A DNA stretch of 64,000 nucleotides. Origin: Eucommia ulmoides. Taxonomy: Eukaryota; Streptophyta; Magnoliopsida; Garryales; Eucommiaceae. A program made the position numbers and the translations under genes. Location of the stretch: NCBI GenBank assembly GCA_016647705.1, contig CM028330.1, forward strand, positions 48,796,897-48,860,896, given 5' to 3'. The notes under the pieces were generated by a model, which was not told the origin of the DNA, ran no database searches, and saw only the letters and a list, made by a program, of their open reading frames with translations. Below are positions 48,100-60,545 of this stretch, in pieces; within the stretch, counting starts at the first letter, position 1, and each line of letters starts with the position of its first letter.

Positions 48100-48665
48100 C
48101 AACCATCCAAGGGTCGGATTTGGTAAGTGCTGCACACTTGTGCCCTAATATTTTAGAGATATTCCACTTTGTGCCTCTAATGTTTTAGAGATATTCCACT
48201 TTGGCTCTTAATATTTCAATTGTTTCAATTTGTCTCTTAAAGTTTATCTTTTGTATTAATTTGGTCTAATTGTCTACTTTGAATCAATTTTATTATCGGA
48301 ATTAGTCATGTGACTTGCATGAGAGACTATAAATGCAACAAAAAATATTATGTTGCACTCTGCACCCTTAAGTTTGACATCACCAAAATAAATTTATTTG
48401 TTTTGAAAGTAATTTATTTTTTCATTTTTTCGTTATATATTTTATAAATAATTTTTATTTAAACAATTTTGTATATATATATATTTTTTTTATTATTTAT
48501 ACAAAATTTATATATAATTTTTATACAAAGTTATAATTTTTTTTCTCCATGCATTTAAATTCATTTAACCCCTCTACTTTGAAAACTTATACATAACTCA
48601 TTTCTATTCTTGACTAAATGGATAAATTCACATTTTATTCCAAAATTATAATTAATTTTTGTTAG

Positions 48666-49590
48666 TGTTGAAGTAGAAAATAAATAATGAACGAGTTTAC
48701 CGAAATTTCTTGGGTTGAGTCGCGAACTAGGTCGCTCTCTTTAAGACGTTTCGCGGCTCTGTCTAAGAACGTGCAAGCAGTGTACCAGCCCCGTCGTCCC
48801 CAGGATAAAACAACTCAGAATCAGCTTTGTCTAGGACTTTCTTTGCACAACAGAAGGCTTGGAAACGAACACCCACATACACTGTTTTAAAGAAGAACAA
48901 ACTGCTTGGAAAGTTAAACTCTGTGATTTGAAAACCGAAGAAACAACACAGTTTTTTCCCTTCTCGAAACTTAAACTCTGTGTTTGTTTTTTTCTATGTA
49001 CTCAAACAAATGAAAGAAACAGTATTTATAGGCAAGAGAATAAAATCATAATGTTGGAGAAAAAATAACAAAACGTCAAGGCATTTACTCTAATGATTTA
49101 TAATACAAAGGCGTTTTTTTTTTTTAAAAAAAAAAAAAAAAAACTCATAATGCAGACGTTTTTTGTTTAAAGCTCATAATGAAGACGTTTTTTATTTATT
49201 TATAAACATTTCAGAACTGATGCAATTCATAACTGTTGAATATTGAAACTATTTAGATTTTAATAAATCTGTTTTATAATATTTTAAATATTTTTTGTCA
49301 AATAAATAAATAAGTGTCACCTCATCGCACGCACGCACGCTCGACTCGACACGGCACGGCTGGACGGATGGCGGCGGCGGCACGCGCGTCTGGTAAACAA
49401 ATAGGGATGTAACTCATCTTCCCTCTACAAAATGTGGGTACTCCTTGGGGCACACCCCAAGTATCCCACATGCTCTTAATTATACATCTCATCAATTTTT
49501 CTCCCAACCAATATGGGATAGAGGAAATGGAGGAAAACCTTATGACACTTTTAAAAAAAAAAACAATTTAAAATTCATTAAGTTCCAACA
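48666..49590 (-). repeat. 3' LTR of the second copia element
   Basis: 925 bp; pairs with 54065-55029. Contains a GC-rich tract around 49324-49390 (CGCACGCACGC, GGCGGCGGC). Confidence 0.9.
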
Positions 49591-52500
49591 ATCCCCCACT
49601 TGAATTTTTAAAAATAATTTTTTTCATCGAGCAGTATAATACAATATACAATTGTGCATAAGCAAAGGTGTCCATCGACTTGAACCCTTACATAGTGAAG
49701 ATGATTTAGATTATACTAGAGTAACTCGTAGTTTTGAACTCTATCTCTAACAACATCACACACACAACCCTATCGGGGTGTAGTCCAAAAGCCCATGTTT
49801 TACGGCCATACACGTGTATCCCAGTATAGTGAATGCTCAAGAGAATTTTGCCCAAAATTCCATAGGAAGAAACCACACTTCCACATTCACATAGGTAAGT
49901 CTATCAAGAGTACTTCTGTAGCTAGGTACTCCACTCCAAATAGAGTATAGATCTCATTAAGAGTTAATAAAAAAAACTCAACCTTCTATCGCTTCAGGAT
50001 ATCATGCTTCAAATAACACATTTATGAAATAGAACTCAAAATTACATCATGATTCTTCTCATATCACTTCATGAGTTGTTATTACCCTTTAAACTTATTT
50101 CTTGGAATCTCCAGTCTATATGTTGGGTTTCCCTCACAAGTGACTCGTCAATCTATAGGCTTGAGTCTCATTCCTTTTGAGGTTTTGTAAACCTTTTCTC
50201 AAACTAATCCTTTCGTCAAAGAATCAGCTAAGTTATCATCAGACCATACATGATCCACTCTCACAGCCTCTGTTGAGATATACTCTCTAATAGTACTGTG
50301 TTTGCGACGTATTTGTCGCTTTTTTCTGTTATAATAACAGTTCTGAATCTTAGCAATAGACGTGGTACTATCGCAGTAGATCAAGACAGCTGGAATCGGT
50401 CTCTCCCATAAAGGGGTATCAGAAAGCAAGCTTCTTAACCACCTTGCTTCCTCGTTAGCTGAAGTTAGTGCAATCATCTTAGACTCTATAGTAGATTGAG
50501 CCAAAATAGTCTGTTTCTTAGATTTCCAAGAAACAGCTCCACCAGCTATGCTAAATATATAGCCGCTAGTTGCCTTGGAATCATCTGAAAGGGTGTTCCA
50601 ATCAGTATCGCTATATCCTTCCAGAACAGCGAAAAACTTCTGATAATGTAATCCAAGGTTCATAGTTCTTTTTAAGTATCTCATAATCCTATCAATAGCA
50701 TGCCAATGCTCAATACTAGGTCTGCTTGTAAACCTACATAGTAATCCCACAGTATACGCTATATCGGGTTTAGTGCAATCAGTGGCATATCGAAGACTGC
50801 CTATAATGCTCGCATACTCAGATTGTCTAACACCGTCACCGATGTTCTTGAATAACTTCATACTAGGATTATAAGGAGTACATGCTGGTTTATAATCAAA
50901 ATAATTGTATTTCTTTATAATCTTCTCTATATAATGAGATTGATCCAAAGAAATTCCCTCTTTAGACCTAGTTATTTTAGTACCAAGGATTACACTTGTT
51001 TCACCAAGATCTTTCATGTCAAAATTAGCACATAGCATGAATTTCACATTATTCACAACATGAATATTGGAACAAAAAATCAGCAAGTCATCCACATAAA
51101 GGCATATAATAGTGCAAACATCATTTTCAGATTTATAATAGATGCATTTGTTACTTTCATTTACTTTAAAACCATGTGAAATAACAAGATTATCAAATTT
51201 CTCATGTCATTGCTTAGGTGCTTGTTTTAAACCATAAAGAGATTTATCTAATTTGCACACTTTGTTTTCTAGACCAGGATTTACAAATCCTTCAGGTTGG
51301 TCCATATAAATCTCTTCTTCTAATTCACCATTCAAAAAAGCAGTTTTAACATCCATTTGGTGTACAACAAGATCATGAATTGCAGCAAGTGATAAAAGTA
51401 CACGAATAGATGTAATTCTAGAGACAGGTGATAAAGTATCAAAGAAATCTACATTCTCTTTTTATCTAAACTCTTTGGCTATGAGACGAGCCTTATATTT
51501 ATCAATGGTTCCATCGGGTTTCAATTTCTTCTTAAGAATCCATTTACATTCTATTGTTTTACAACCAGGAGGTAAATCTACTAAATACCAAGTTCTATTT
51601 TACTCGAGAGAGTCCAATTCATCATCTATAGCCTCTTGCCATAAATTGTCATCTACAGAGGACAATGCCTCTTGGAGGGTGAGCGGATCCTCCTCTATGG
51701 TATATGCATAGAAATCCGAACCAAAGTCCTTTGCAATACGAGGCCGTTACTCCTTCTAAGTTTAATATCTAATTCCTTATCAAATTCATTAATCCTAATG
51801 ACAGGTTCATAACTAGATGCCGAGTCCCCACTATTCTTCAATTTGAAAGAAAATTTATATTCATAAAAATCAGCATCATTTGATTCAATGATAACTTGAT
51901 CTTTCAAATCATAAAATCTATAAGTTTTGTTATTTACCGCATAACCAATAAAAACACATTCATAAGATTTACTGGCAAATTTTCTTCTTTTTTGATCAGG
52001 AATTTGAACATATGCCAAACAACCCCAAGTTTTAAAATAAGACAAATTTGATTTCTTATTTTTGAAAACTTCATAAGGTGAAATTTTACTTTTTGATTTG
52101 GGAATTCTATTAAGCACATAGAAAACCGTTAATAAAATTTCACCCCACCAGTGAGAAGCTGCACCAGAGTTAAGTAAAATAGTAACTACAAATTCAACAA
52201 AAATTCTATTTTTCCTTTTAGCCTTACCATTCTTTTCAGGAGAATACGGTGCAGTTTTTTCATGAATAACCCATGAGAATTATAAAAATCAATGAAAATA
52301 TCATAATCATATTTGGTTCCTCTATCACTACGTAATCTCTTAATTTTCTTATTGCATTGCTTTTCAATCTCAGTTACAAATAATTTGAACATATCAAACG
52401 CTTCACTTTTATTTTTCATGAGATATACAAAAGTGTAATCAGAGCAATCATCTATAAAAGTAATAAAATAACGTTTACCATTTCTAGTCATGACACCATC

Positions 52501-54064
52501 AAATTCACAAATATCAGAATGTATCAAATCAAGAGGTTCATATTCTCTAATTACTGATTTATGAGGGGTTTTAGTAATCTTGGCTTGACTGCAAAATTCA
52601 CACTTTTCAAAATCATTCAAAGATAGTTTATGAATTAGTTCTAAGTTGCTTAAGCTTTTAATAATGCGTTTGTTAACATGACAAAGTCTAGCATGCCAAA
52701 TATTAAAAGAACACAACATGTAAGCAGAAGAAGAAATTTTATTAATTTTAACATTTAGTTTGAACATTCCATCAGTTACATAACCCTTCCCAACAAAAAT
52801 ATTATTTTTGGTTAAGGTGTACAAATCAGCCCTAATAGTTTGAGTAAACTCCTCCTTGTTAAGAAGATAGCCCGAAACCAAATTCTTTCTCATCTTTGGA
52901 GTATGCAGAATATCTTTAAGGATGATTGTCTTTCCAGAAGTAAACTTTAATTCCACTTCACTAGAACTGGCAACAATAGTGGAGTGGGAATCACCCAACA
53001 ACACTTTCTTGTCTTCACTTTCAGAATAAGATTTGAACATGGTACGATCATAGCAAACATGACATGAAGCACCAGTGTCTACCCACCACTCTTCGAATCC
53101 ACCAACTATATTGATTTCAAAAATCATAGCTATAAGTTGGCCCTCGGTAAGATTCGCCTGTGGAGCAAGACGACGTCTTTGCCGGCAGTTCCAAGCTAAA
53201 TGACCCGTCTTCCCACAGTTATAACAAGTAAATTGTTCAGAATTATTTCTTGAAGGGGGTTTGTTTCTATTCTGATTTTGATGCACATTTCTGTTCTGGT
53301 TGTTGTGGTTGCGATTTTGATTTTGATTTTTCATATTTTTCCCTTTAGGTTTTAGAATAGCATAAGATGATTTTTTGTGAGCGTTGTTAGAAACAACGAG
53401 CACTTTATCTTTCTGATCTTATTTTCGGGCTTCCTCCTCAATCCGAAGACGAGTGATCAAACTTTCTAAAGAAAACACTTTAGTTTTGTGCTTTAGAGTA
53501 TTCTTAAAATCTTTCCAAGAAGGGGATAATTTGTCAATTAAAACAGCAACTTGAAATTGTTCATCAAGAGATATACCTTTAGCAATTATTTCATGAGCGA
53601 TTTTCTGAAGTTCATGAGACTGAACTTCCACAGATTTGTCATCGGTCATTTGGTATTTCAGATACTGACTAACAACATATTTTTTACTTACAGTCTCCTC
53701 AGTGTTGTATTTCTTCGAAAGAGCATCCCAAACTTCCTTTGCAATTTTGTTAGAGCAGTAATAATCATACAGATTATCAGACATACCATTAAGAATGAAA
53801 TTCTTACAACGAAAATCATTTTCCTCCCAAGACTTAACTTCTTGAATCTGAGTGTCAGTAAGAACTTGAGGTAATTGAGGTTTTTCGGTTGTACAGACAT
53901 ATGCTACTTTTTCAATAGTTAGAAAAAATAACATTTTCTATCTCCATCTTTTAAAATGAAATCCTTTGAATTGAAAGGGTTTGTTGAGATCAACAGTGAC
54001 TTGTTTAAATTCGTGATCACTAGACATCTTAACAGATAATCGGCAGAATAGAGTGTCTTAAAAT

Positions 54065-54404
54065 TGTTGAAGCAGAAAATAAATAATGAACTAGTTTACC
54101 GAAATTTCTTGGGTTGAGTCGCGGATTAGGTTGCTCTCTTTAAGACGTTTCGAGGCTCTGCCCAAGAACGTGCAAGCAGTGTATCAGCCCCGTCGTCTCT
54201 AGGATAAAATAACCTAGAATCAGCTCTGTCTAGGACCTTCTTTACACAACAGAAGGCCTGGAAACGAACACCCACATACGCTGTTCTAAAAAAGAACAAA
54301 CTATTCGGAAACTTGGAAATATAAAATGAAAACTGGAAAACCAAAACTGATTTGAAAACCAAAGAAACAACACAGTTTTTTCCCTTCCCGAAACTTAAAC
54401 TCTG

Positions 54405-54441
<37 letters not shown>

Positions 54442-54563
54442 CTCTATGTACTCAAATAAATGAAATAAACAGTATTTATAGGCAAGAGAATAAAATCATA
54501 ACGTTGGAGAAAAAAATAACAAAACGTCAGGGCATTTACTCAATGATTCATAATGCAGACACA

Positions 54564-54597
<34 letters not shown>

Positions 54598-55029
54598 CTC
54601 ATAATGCAGACGTTTTTTGTTTAAAGCTCATAATGCAGACATTTTTTTTTAATAAACATTTCAGAACTGATGCAATTCATAACTGTTGAATATTGAAACT
54701 GTTCATATTTTAATAAATCTGTTTTATAATATTTTAAATAATTTTTGTCCAAAAAATAAATAAGTGTCACCTCATCACACGCACGCTCGACTCGACACAG
54801 CATGGCCGGACGGACGGCGGCATGTGTGTGTGGTAAACAAATAGAGATGTAGCTCCTCTTCCCTCCACAAAATGTGGGTACCCCTTGGGGCATACCCCAA
54901 GTATCTCACATGCCCTTAATTATACATCTCATCAATTCTTCTCCCAACCAGTGTGGAATAGAGGAAATGGAGGGAAACCTTATGACACTTTTTAAAAAAA
55001 AACAATTTAAAATTCATTAAGTTCCAACA
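54065..55029 (-). repeat. 5' LTR of the second copia element
   Basis: 965 bp; includes a poly-T run of about 35 bases (54406-54441) and a poly-A run near 54571-54596. Confidence 0.9.
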
Positions 55030-55491
55030 GTTAGTCCATTCGATTTTTAATTTTTGTTTTATCTTTCTATTGAACTACATTATTAAACACTATTTTTGTT
55101 TAATTAATTTTTAATGCCAAAACAATTATAATGCCAAAACAATATTTTTGTTTTTGATTTTTTATGCCAAAACACTAATACCCTAAGTGCACTTGTGTCT
55201 CTAATATTTTGGTGATGTCAAATTTAAGGATGTAGAGTGCAACATAATATTTTTTTTTTTTTATCGCATTTATTTTCTTTCATGCAAGTCACATGACTAA
55301 GTCTGACAATAAAATTGATTCAAAGTAGACAATTGGACCAAATTAATACAAAAAGTAAATTTTAAGAGAGAATTTGCAACAATTGAAATATCAGGAGCTA
55401 AAGTGAAATATCACTAAAATATTAGGGGAACAAGTGCATTTAGGGGTATAAGGTGTAGCACTTTACCAAATCCGGCTCTTGAATGACCGAG

Positions 55492-57700
55492 TGTTTTTTT
55501 TTTGGGTATATATATATATATTTATATAACCCGTGCCTAAAGTCACGAGTGTAAATTAACAAAAACACACACAAAAAAAATATCATTAACTTTTTTTTTA
55601 TGAAAAAATCTCTTATATTTATACAATATTTCATACCCATTTCATTTGAACATTAATAATTATAGCATCAATAATAACAAAGATCATTTTTTATTCCAAA
55701 AAAAGAAAAAAGAAAAAAGAAAAAAAGGAGACATTTATGAAGACACTATTTCAACTCCCTACCTATGAATAGAGAAAAGTAAGAGGTAGAAGAATGTAAA
55801 ATTATTTGACAACATATATAAGGAATGACAATAAATAAGGATCTTAAAATAAGACAAACAAAACCAATACAAAGTAAAAACTGTGAATTCAAATAATCAA
55901 GAATTTCTTGAATGAAACATAGCTAAAAACAAAGGGAAATGGAATTAAAAATGTAACAAAAAAGTTGGATCAGTCAAAGGTAATTCTTAAGCGTCCCCAC
56001 GTAACTGTTGAAGGTCAATGCTTTTGAAAAGCTCAATGATTAGTCATCCTCGAATGTGGACTACGTAGTTGAAGACCCTAAATGAAGAACATTGACATAA
56101 TCGTTTAGAACTCATCTAATAAACACATACTTTTAAAAAAAAAATAAAAATTATTTAAGTTCAAATAAATATATAAATAAATGTTACTCGGAGTGATAAA
56201 TTCAAATCACTAAGATCTAATACATACAAAAATAACAAATCCGAATATTAGATTCATGGAAATTGAAACAAATTATTATCTACCAAATACCAGTGTAAAA
56301 GTTGCTCCTAAATAACTTTTAATCATCTAACAATGGAAAAAATCTGTGAAAACGAAGAAAAAAAATCAATTAAAAAAAACAAAAAATAAAGTTCATGTTT
56401 CCTCCATGATTTTTTCCCTCAAATATGAAATAAGAAAAGAAAAAAATGAAAGATAATAAAAACAACTGAAATAAAAGGATTCACATAAAAAAAAAAAAAC
56501 ACCGTAGTAATAGATATAATTTTTTCTTAAACAAAAATCTAATTAAATGTATACTAAAGTCTTAAAAAGAACAAAAGAAAATACAGTTTTTACTTGATGA
56601 CTATGAGTAGGTAAGAGAATGAAAGGGGATTGATTTCTATGGATAATTCATAAGGGGTGGATGATATACCCAAAAATTCTAAGAGATGGAATTGTGGATA
56701 CGTAGAGTTTACCATGAAATTCGTAAATTGAAATTGAAAAAATTCATGCAACAATCAAGATGACAAATCCGAAATTACTGAAGCCCCCTAAATGCACTAA
56801 TTGAAATACAAACAAAATCATTTTCAAAGATATAACCAAAATTACAGAATCCAACGTCCAAGTAGATATATGAAAATAAAATGAGTTAACAAAAGACTTG
56901 AAAAAATAAAAATCGTGGTCCCAGTCAATCAAATAATAATTAGTGAAAATAAAATTTGAGTTAAAAAAAAGACTTAATTGAGGAAACAAAAATCATGATC
57001 CCGGTCAATCAAATAATAATTAGCAACCACAACCAAATCTATTAGATTATGCGGCTAAATTTTGACTTACTGCCAAGGCATAAAACCTAATTCAATATGC
57101 TCTCATCGTGAATATAGAACTAAAATAGAATGAAATTCGAGATCAAAATTTTGTCAAAAGTATGCTACTAAATGAAGAAATAAACTAATAGAACAAAGTA
57201 CACTACCAAATGGATGTCGCAATACACTAATGCAATATATTCAATGGCTAAAGATGATAAGGCTAGTTGATCATAGTTGGAGATCACCAAAATTATAAAT
57301 ACAACAATGCAAACCAAGAGTTTTGAGAGACACAGATCCTAAACATGTGCCTAGATCCAAAAATTATAAAGCTACCTTTGAAACTTCAGAAAGCTAACCG
57401 GAAATTTCATAACTGCATCACTTTGCATCACTTCGCCCTATCTGTTCCTATTTCTGATCCATGAAACTTGTTCTAAAAATGAAACAACAACCAGAAACAC
57501 CAAAAACTATTGAATACTACCACATTGATCAAAGAACTAGAAAACAAAAGCAATATAAAAGTGATTTACCAAATAGTTGAACCTTTAAACAAAAGTGATC
57601 TCCATCCTCAGTTTTCCTATCAAGAGAAAGAAGTGAAGAGCTTAAATATTTTACTAAACAAATGTAAGGGAAAACATCGGGTGAACATACTCGGATGTCA
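55492..57700. other. A-rich spacer in the right part of the compound block
   Basis: No gene is seen. It is strongly A-rich on plus, with a short AT run at 55511-55530. AAAAATCATGATCCCGGTCAATC and a near-copy recur about 95 bp apart near 56890-57010 (given in part). Confidence 0.4.
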
Positions 57701-57799
57701 CAAAAATATCACACACACCCTCCTTTAGAAGAAAGAAGAAGAAGAATTACTAAAGGAGATTCAACTTTCACAAAGAGAGAACTTAATTGATACTCACCT

Positions 57800-58345
57800 T
57801 CTTCACCCAGCATTTCTAGCGATGTGGACGACAACGGGTTAGCGACGACGGTAATTTCTATTCGAAGTCTGATCCAAAGAACATAATGTCTTTGTTTCAT
57901 GTGGTGAATGGAAACCCCTTCTCCACTAATACGATCGAATATGTTCGTGAACGACTCCGATCTGAACGAATCTAGGGTTACCTGAGACGATTTCAGCAAT
58001 AGCCGCCATAGCCTGCCTACTCGATGTGTACCCGAGAAATTCGTACAACTAAACAGAGGGAATATAAGAAGGGAGGGAGACAAAGAGGGCGTCATAATTG
58101 TGTACACCGCAGATCAGATGGGACTTCACAATTGCAAATCGCAGATTTGGAGGAGAGAAGTGGAGACAGACTGCAGATTGGGAGGTGGGAGAGGGAGCAA
58201 CGATGACGGAGATGGAACATACCTGGAGTTCGGCGGTGGTGGCGGCGGCTGCCTTCAAGAAAAGAGAAAAGAAGTTGAGATCGAGAGGGGGGGAGATAGA
58301 AGCTTAGAGACAAAGAGATGCAGATGGAGCGGCTGAGCATGAGAG
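57800..58345 (-). pseudogene. Gene-like 5' exons without a recognisable product
   Basis: On minus three segments have good splice signals: a start exon from about 58340 ending in GAACTCCAG|GTATGTTCC (about 58225); a second from the acceptor CCCTCTGTTTAG (about 58050), encoding LYEFLGYTSSRQAMAAIAEI, to GTCTCAG|GTAACCC (about 57985); and a third ending GAAGAAG|GTGAGTATC (about 57805). Lower AT content marks this island. No protein family is recognised and no downstream exons follow. It could be a captured 5' gene fragment. Confidence 0.35.
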
Positions 58346-58521
58346 TCGTCTATCTCAAATTACAAACCCTAATATTTTTTATTTTCCTTTTATATGTAGG
58401 TTAAAATGATCCGATGACCCTAAATGTTTAAATGTTTGTCTTTTGATTCGACGGTTCTCTTTATAAGTGAACTAATTTATTATATAAATAATTTTAAAAT
58501 TTGTTTAATATTTTAAAATTA

Positions 58522-58527
<6 letters not shown>

Positions 58528-58564
<37 letters not shown>

Positions 58565-58568
58565 TATA
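58528..58568. repeat. (TA)n microsatellite
   Basis: About 15 TA units followed by ACATATATATAT. Confidence 0.95.
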
Positions 58569-58779
58569 TTAACTAGTTAAAAAAGATTGGGGGGAGGGAT
58601 GGTGGGAGTGAAGGGGTTGTCGCTGTGGCAGCTCCTTTTTCTAACAGTCTCTTTTTCTAAAAAAAAAATAGTCGAAATCGGCTATGTAAAGGTTGAAAAG
58701 ATCCAAATGGATAAATAAGTGCAAAAGAGATTCATTTTTGTGATTTTGGATGTTTTGTACCCCATAAGGTAAAGAGCTC

Positions 58780-60545
58780 ATTTTTTATTTTTTATTTTAG
58801 AAAGGAATTATATTTAAAGGGGAATTAAAAACCCCTGAAGATACAGAAGCTGAAAAACAGCAAAAAGCAAAGCATAACAACCAAACACTGCCTGCAACTA
58901 AGAAGCAAAAGAAATAATCAGGAAGCAAAACAACAATGAAATACGGGCTGCACGACAACTGCATAAAAACACTGCCTACAAACAGCAAGAACCTGCAACT
59001 TAAACAACAACTGAAACAACAACCAAACAGCAACCAGCAAAGCATCACCAAAATCAAACAACAAAAAACTAGCCAAGAATCAGCATAGCAGCACCACAAA
59101 CCAAACAGCATGCAAACACCAAGCAGACAGGGAATGCAGCAGCTAAAAACCAAGCAGCACAAACCAGGGACCAACAACCAATATTTTTCCACAATGCAAC
59201 ATAGCGGAGCAAACTAAACCAGCAAAAGATAGCAACCAGAACCTGAACAAAAAACACCAAGCATCCAAAAAGACTGCAGCAATCTGCCTGCACCAAAGAG
59301 CTATCTTCTATTCTGGCAAATAACATTCTTGACATATCTAATATTAGTAAAACATTGTCTATCAAGAATCAAGCATCCTCTTGCTGAAGGAGGGAGGGAA
59401 CAGAAATCTGCAGAAAGAAGCTCTTGCCCACTGCTGGCAGCCTTAGAAAGAGCATCAGCTGAAGTATTTGCCTCTCTGTAACAATGATGTAAGGGAAAAT
59501 CTCCAATTCTTCTAAGATGTTGAATAGCAGCCAATACAGGTTTAAGCCTCCAAAGAATTTTAGACTTGAAATTGAGCATATCAGCCAAAATTTTGCTATC
59601 GACTTCAATGATAACCTGATTCCAACCAAATTTAGAACAAATTTGCAGACCTTTCAACAAGCCAACTGCTTCTGCATGCATATTAGATTTAGAACCCAAT
59701 GGAATAGCAAAAGCAAATTTAAGAAAGCCTTGATAATTCCTAATAACACCACCAGCACTTGTTGGACCAGGGTTTCCAAGAGAGCTACCATCTGTGTTGA
59801 GCTTAAGATATCCCAAATGAGGCTTTACCCAAGTGATCACTAGAAGGCTGGAGTTAGGAGAATGCTTTGAGATAGAAGGCTGGAGTTAGGAGAATGCTTT
59901 GAGATAGAAGGCTTGGAAAGAATAGTGAATTTCATACTTTTGAGAAGAGAAGGAAGAAAAGGAGAGATACCATCAAACTTAGCTTGGCACCTAATCTTCC
60001 AAATTTCCCAACAAATAAGAGTAGGAACATTGGCTGGCAAAGAAGAATTTTGCCACCATTTTAACAGTCTGGACATAAGAGTACCATGATGAGTAGGGCT
60101 ACCATAATGATTCCGAACAATTTGAGCAAACTCACAAGACGATAAGATGTGATCTCTGGATTCTGAATGGTGCCCACATATAGCACATTTGGAACGCATG
60201 TGAAAACCAAGAGTTTGGATTTTGGTATCAAAAGGAGTAAGGTTTTTTAAGGTTCTCCACATAAAAATAGAAGCTTTAAGTGGGATTATAGAATGCCACA
60301 AATGTTTGAAAAAAGGAGGAGCTGTGGTGGTCTGTCTAAAAGATTGCCAAGATGAAGAGACAGAGAAGACACATGTGGAAGAAGGAATCCAAACTGATCA
60401 ATGATATCCCAATTCCAATTTCCGTCAATGTCCCTGATATCCTGAACCTTCACCAATCAAAAACTGAATATGATCCTCTGCAATGTCCTTACCATTAAGC
60501 ACCTGTAGATCCACCATAGTGGCAATGTTTTAGGCCGAATTCTGA
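58780..60545 (-). mobile_element. 5'-truncated L1-type LINE with C-terminal RNase H
   Basis: Minus strand, retaining the 3' part of ORF2. The reverse-transcriptase tail lies at about 60545-60302 (GKDIAEDHIQFLIG-like). The zinc-finger reverse-transcriptase-associated domain is at 60301-59843 (KCAICGHHSESRDHILSSC). The plant-type RNase H is at 59830-59380: Asp in LKLNTDGSSLGNPG, Glu in MHAEAVGLLKGL, Asp in IIEVDSKILADM, and the final Asp in REANTSADALSKA. The ORF ends at 59301. The 3' UTR runs to an A-rich tail (TAAAATAAAAAATAAAAAAT) at 58805-58780. The finger and RNase H are in different frames because of a 32-bp tandem duplication. No target duplication was found. Confidence 0.8.
59841..59904 (-). 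repeat. 32-bp tandem duplication inside LINE ORF2
   Basis: TAGAAGGCTGGAGTTAGGAG begins each of two identical 32-bp copies (59841-59872, 59873-59904). 32 is not a multiple of three; see findings. Confidence 0.97.

Larger units (their letters stand above)
48666..55029 (-). mobile_element. Ty1-copia element (TNT1-like), complete layout, a few breaks (fossil)
   Basis: Minus orientation. LTRs are 48666-49590 and 54065-55029 (TGTTGAAG...TTCCAACA). The duplication GTTAG is perfect (48661-48665, 55030-55034). The polypurine tract is CAAGTGGGGGAT beside the 3' LTR. Domains on minus: UBN2 gag (53934-53419), CCHC knuckle CYNCGKTGHLAWNC (about 53225-53180), protease VDTGASCHVC (about 53080), GAG-pre-integrase and integrase (52760-51700), reverse transcriptase and RNase H (about 51690-50199, with MDDLLIF at 51095). 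Better preserved than the copia at 25784; about five breaks. By eye the LTRs differ at roughly 7-8% of sites plus a length difference. No initiator tRNA-Met primer site was recognised after the 5' LTR. Confidence 0.88.
48100..55491. mobile_element. Foldback element, copy 2, split by a copia element
   Basis: 48100-48660 and 55035-55491 together match copy 1 in inverted orientation. The ends are AACCATCCAAGGGTCGGATT and, inverted, TCGGTCATTCAAGAGCCGGA. The words AATTTGGTCTAATTGTCTAC and CTCTGCACCCTTAAG are shared. The copia element at 48666-55029 interrupts it with a clean 5-bp duplication. Confidence 0.7.
46666..58779. mobile_element. Compound inverted-repeat block of about 12 kb
   Basis: The outer arms 46666-46787 and 58660-58779 are inverted copies. 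Both begin GAGCTCTTT and share CCAAAATCACAAAAAT, TCTCTTTTGCACTTATTT and CCTTTACAT words. Inside are two copies of a self-complementary element (46790-47745, 48100-55491) around a palindromic spacer. A copia element is nested in the second copy, and about 3.1 kb (55492-58659) contains gene-like 5' exons. No transposase is seen. It may be a foldback-type element or an accumulation of nested insertions. Confidence 0.5.

Noticed and set aside
49322-49507. Minus ORF of 61 codons
   Set aside because: Lies in the LTR of the copia element; a matching ORF occurs in the other LTR.
58092-58340. Several short ORFs on both strands
   Set aside because: Mutually overlapping in a G/A-rich island; only the splice-bounded minus segments were kept, at low confidence.
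58797-59365. Minus ORFs of 98 and 131 codons, Cys/Leu-rich
   Set aside because: They fall in the 3' UTR of the LINE, past the RNase H stop.
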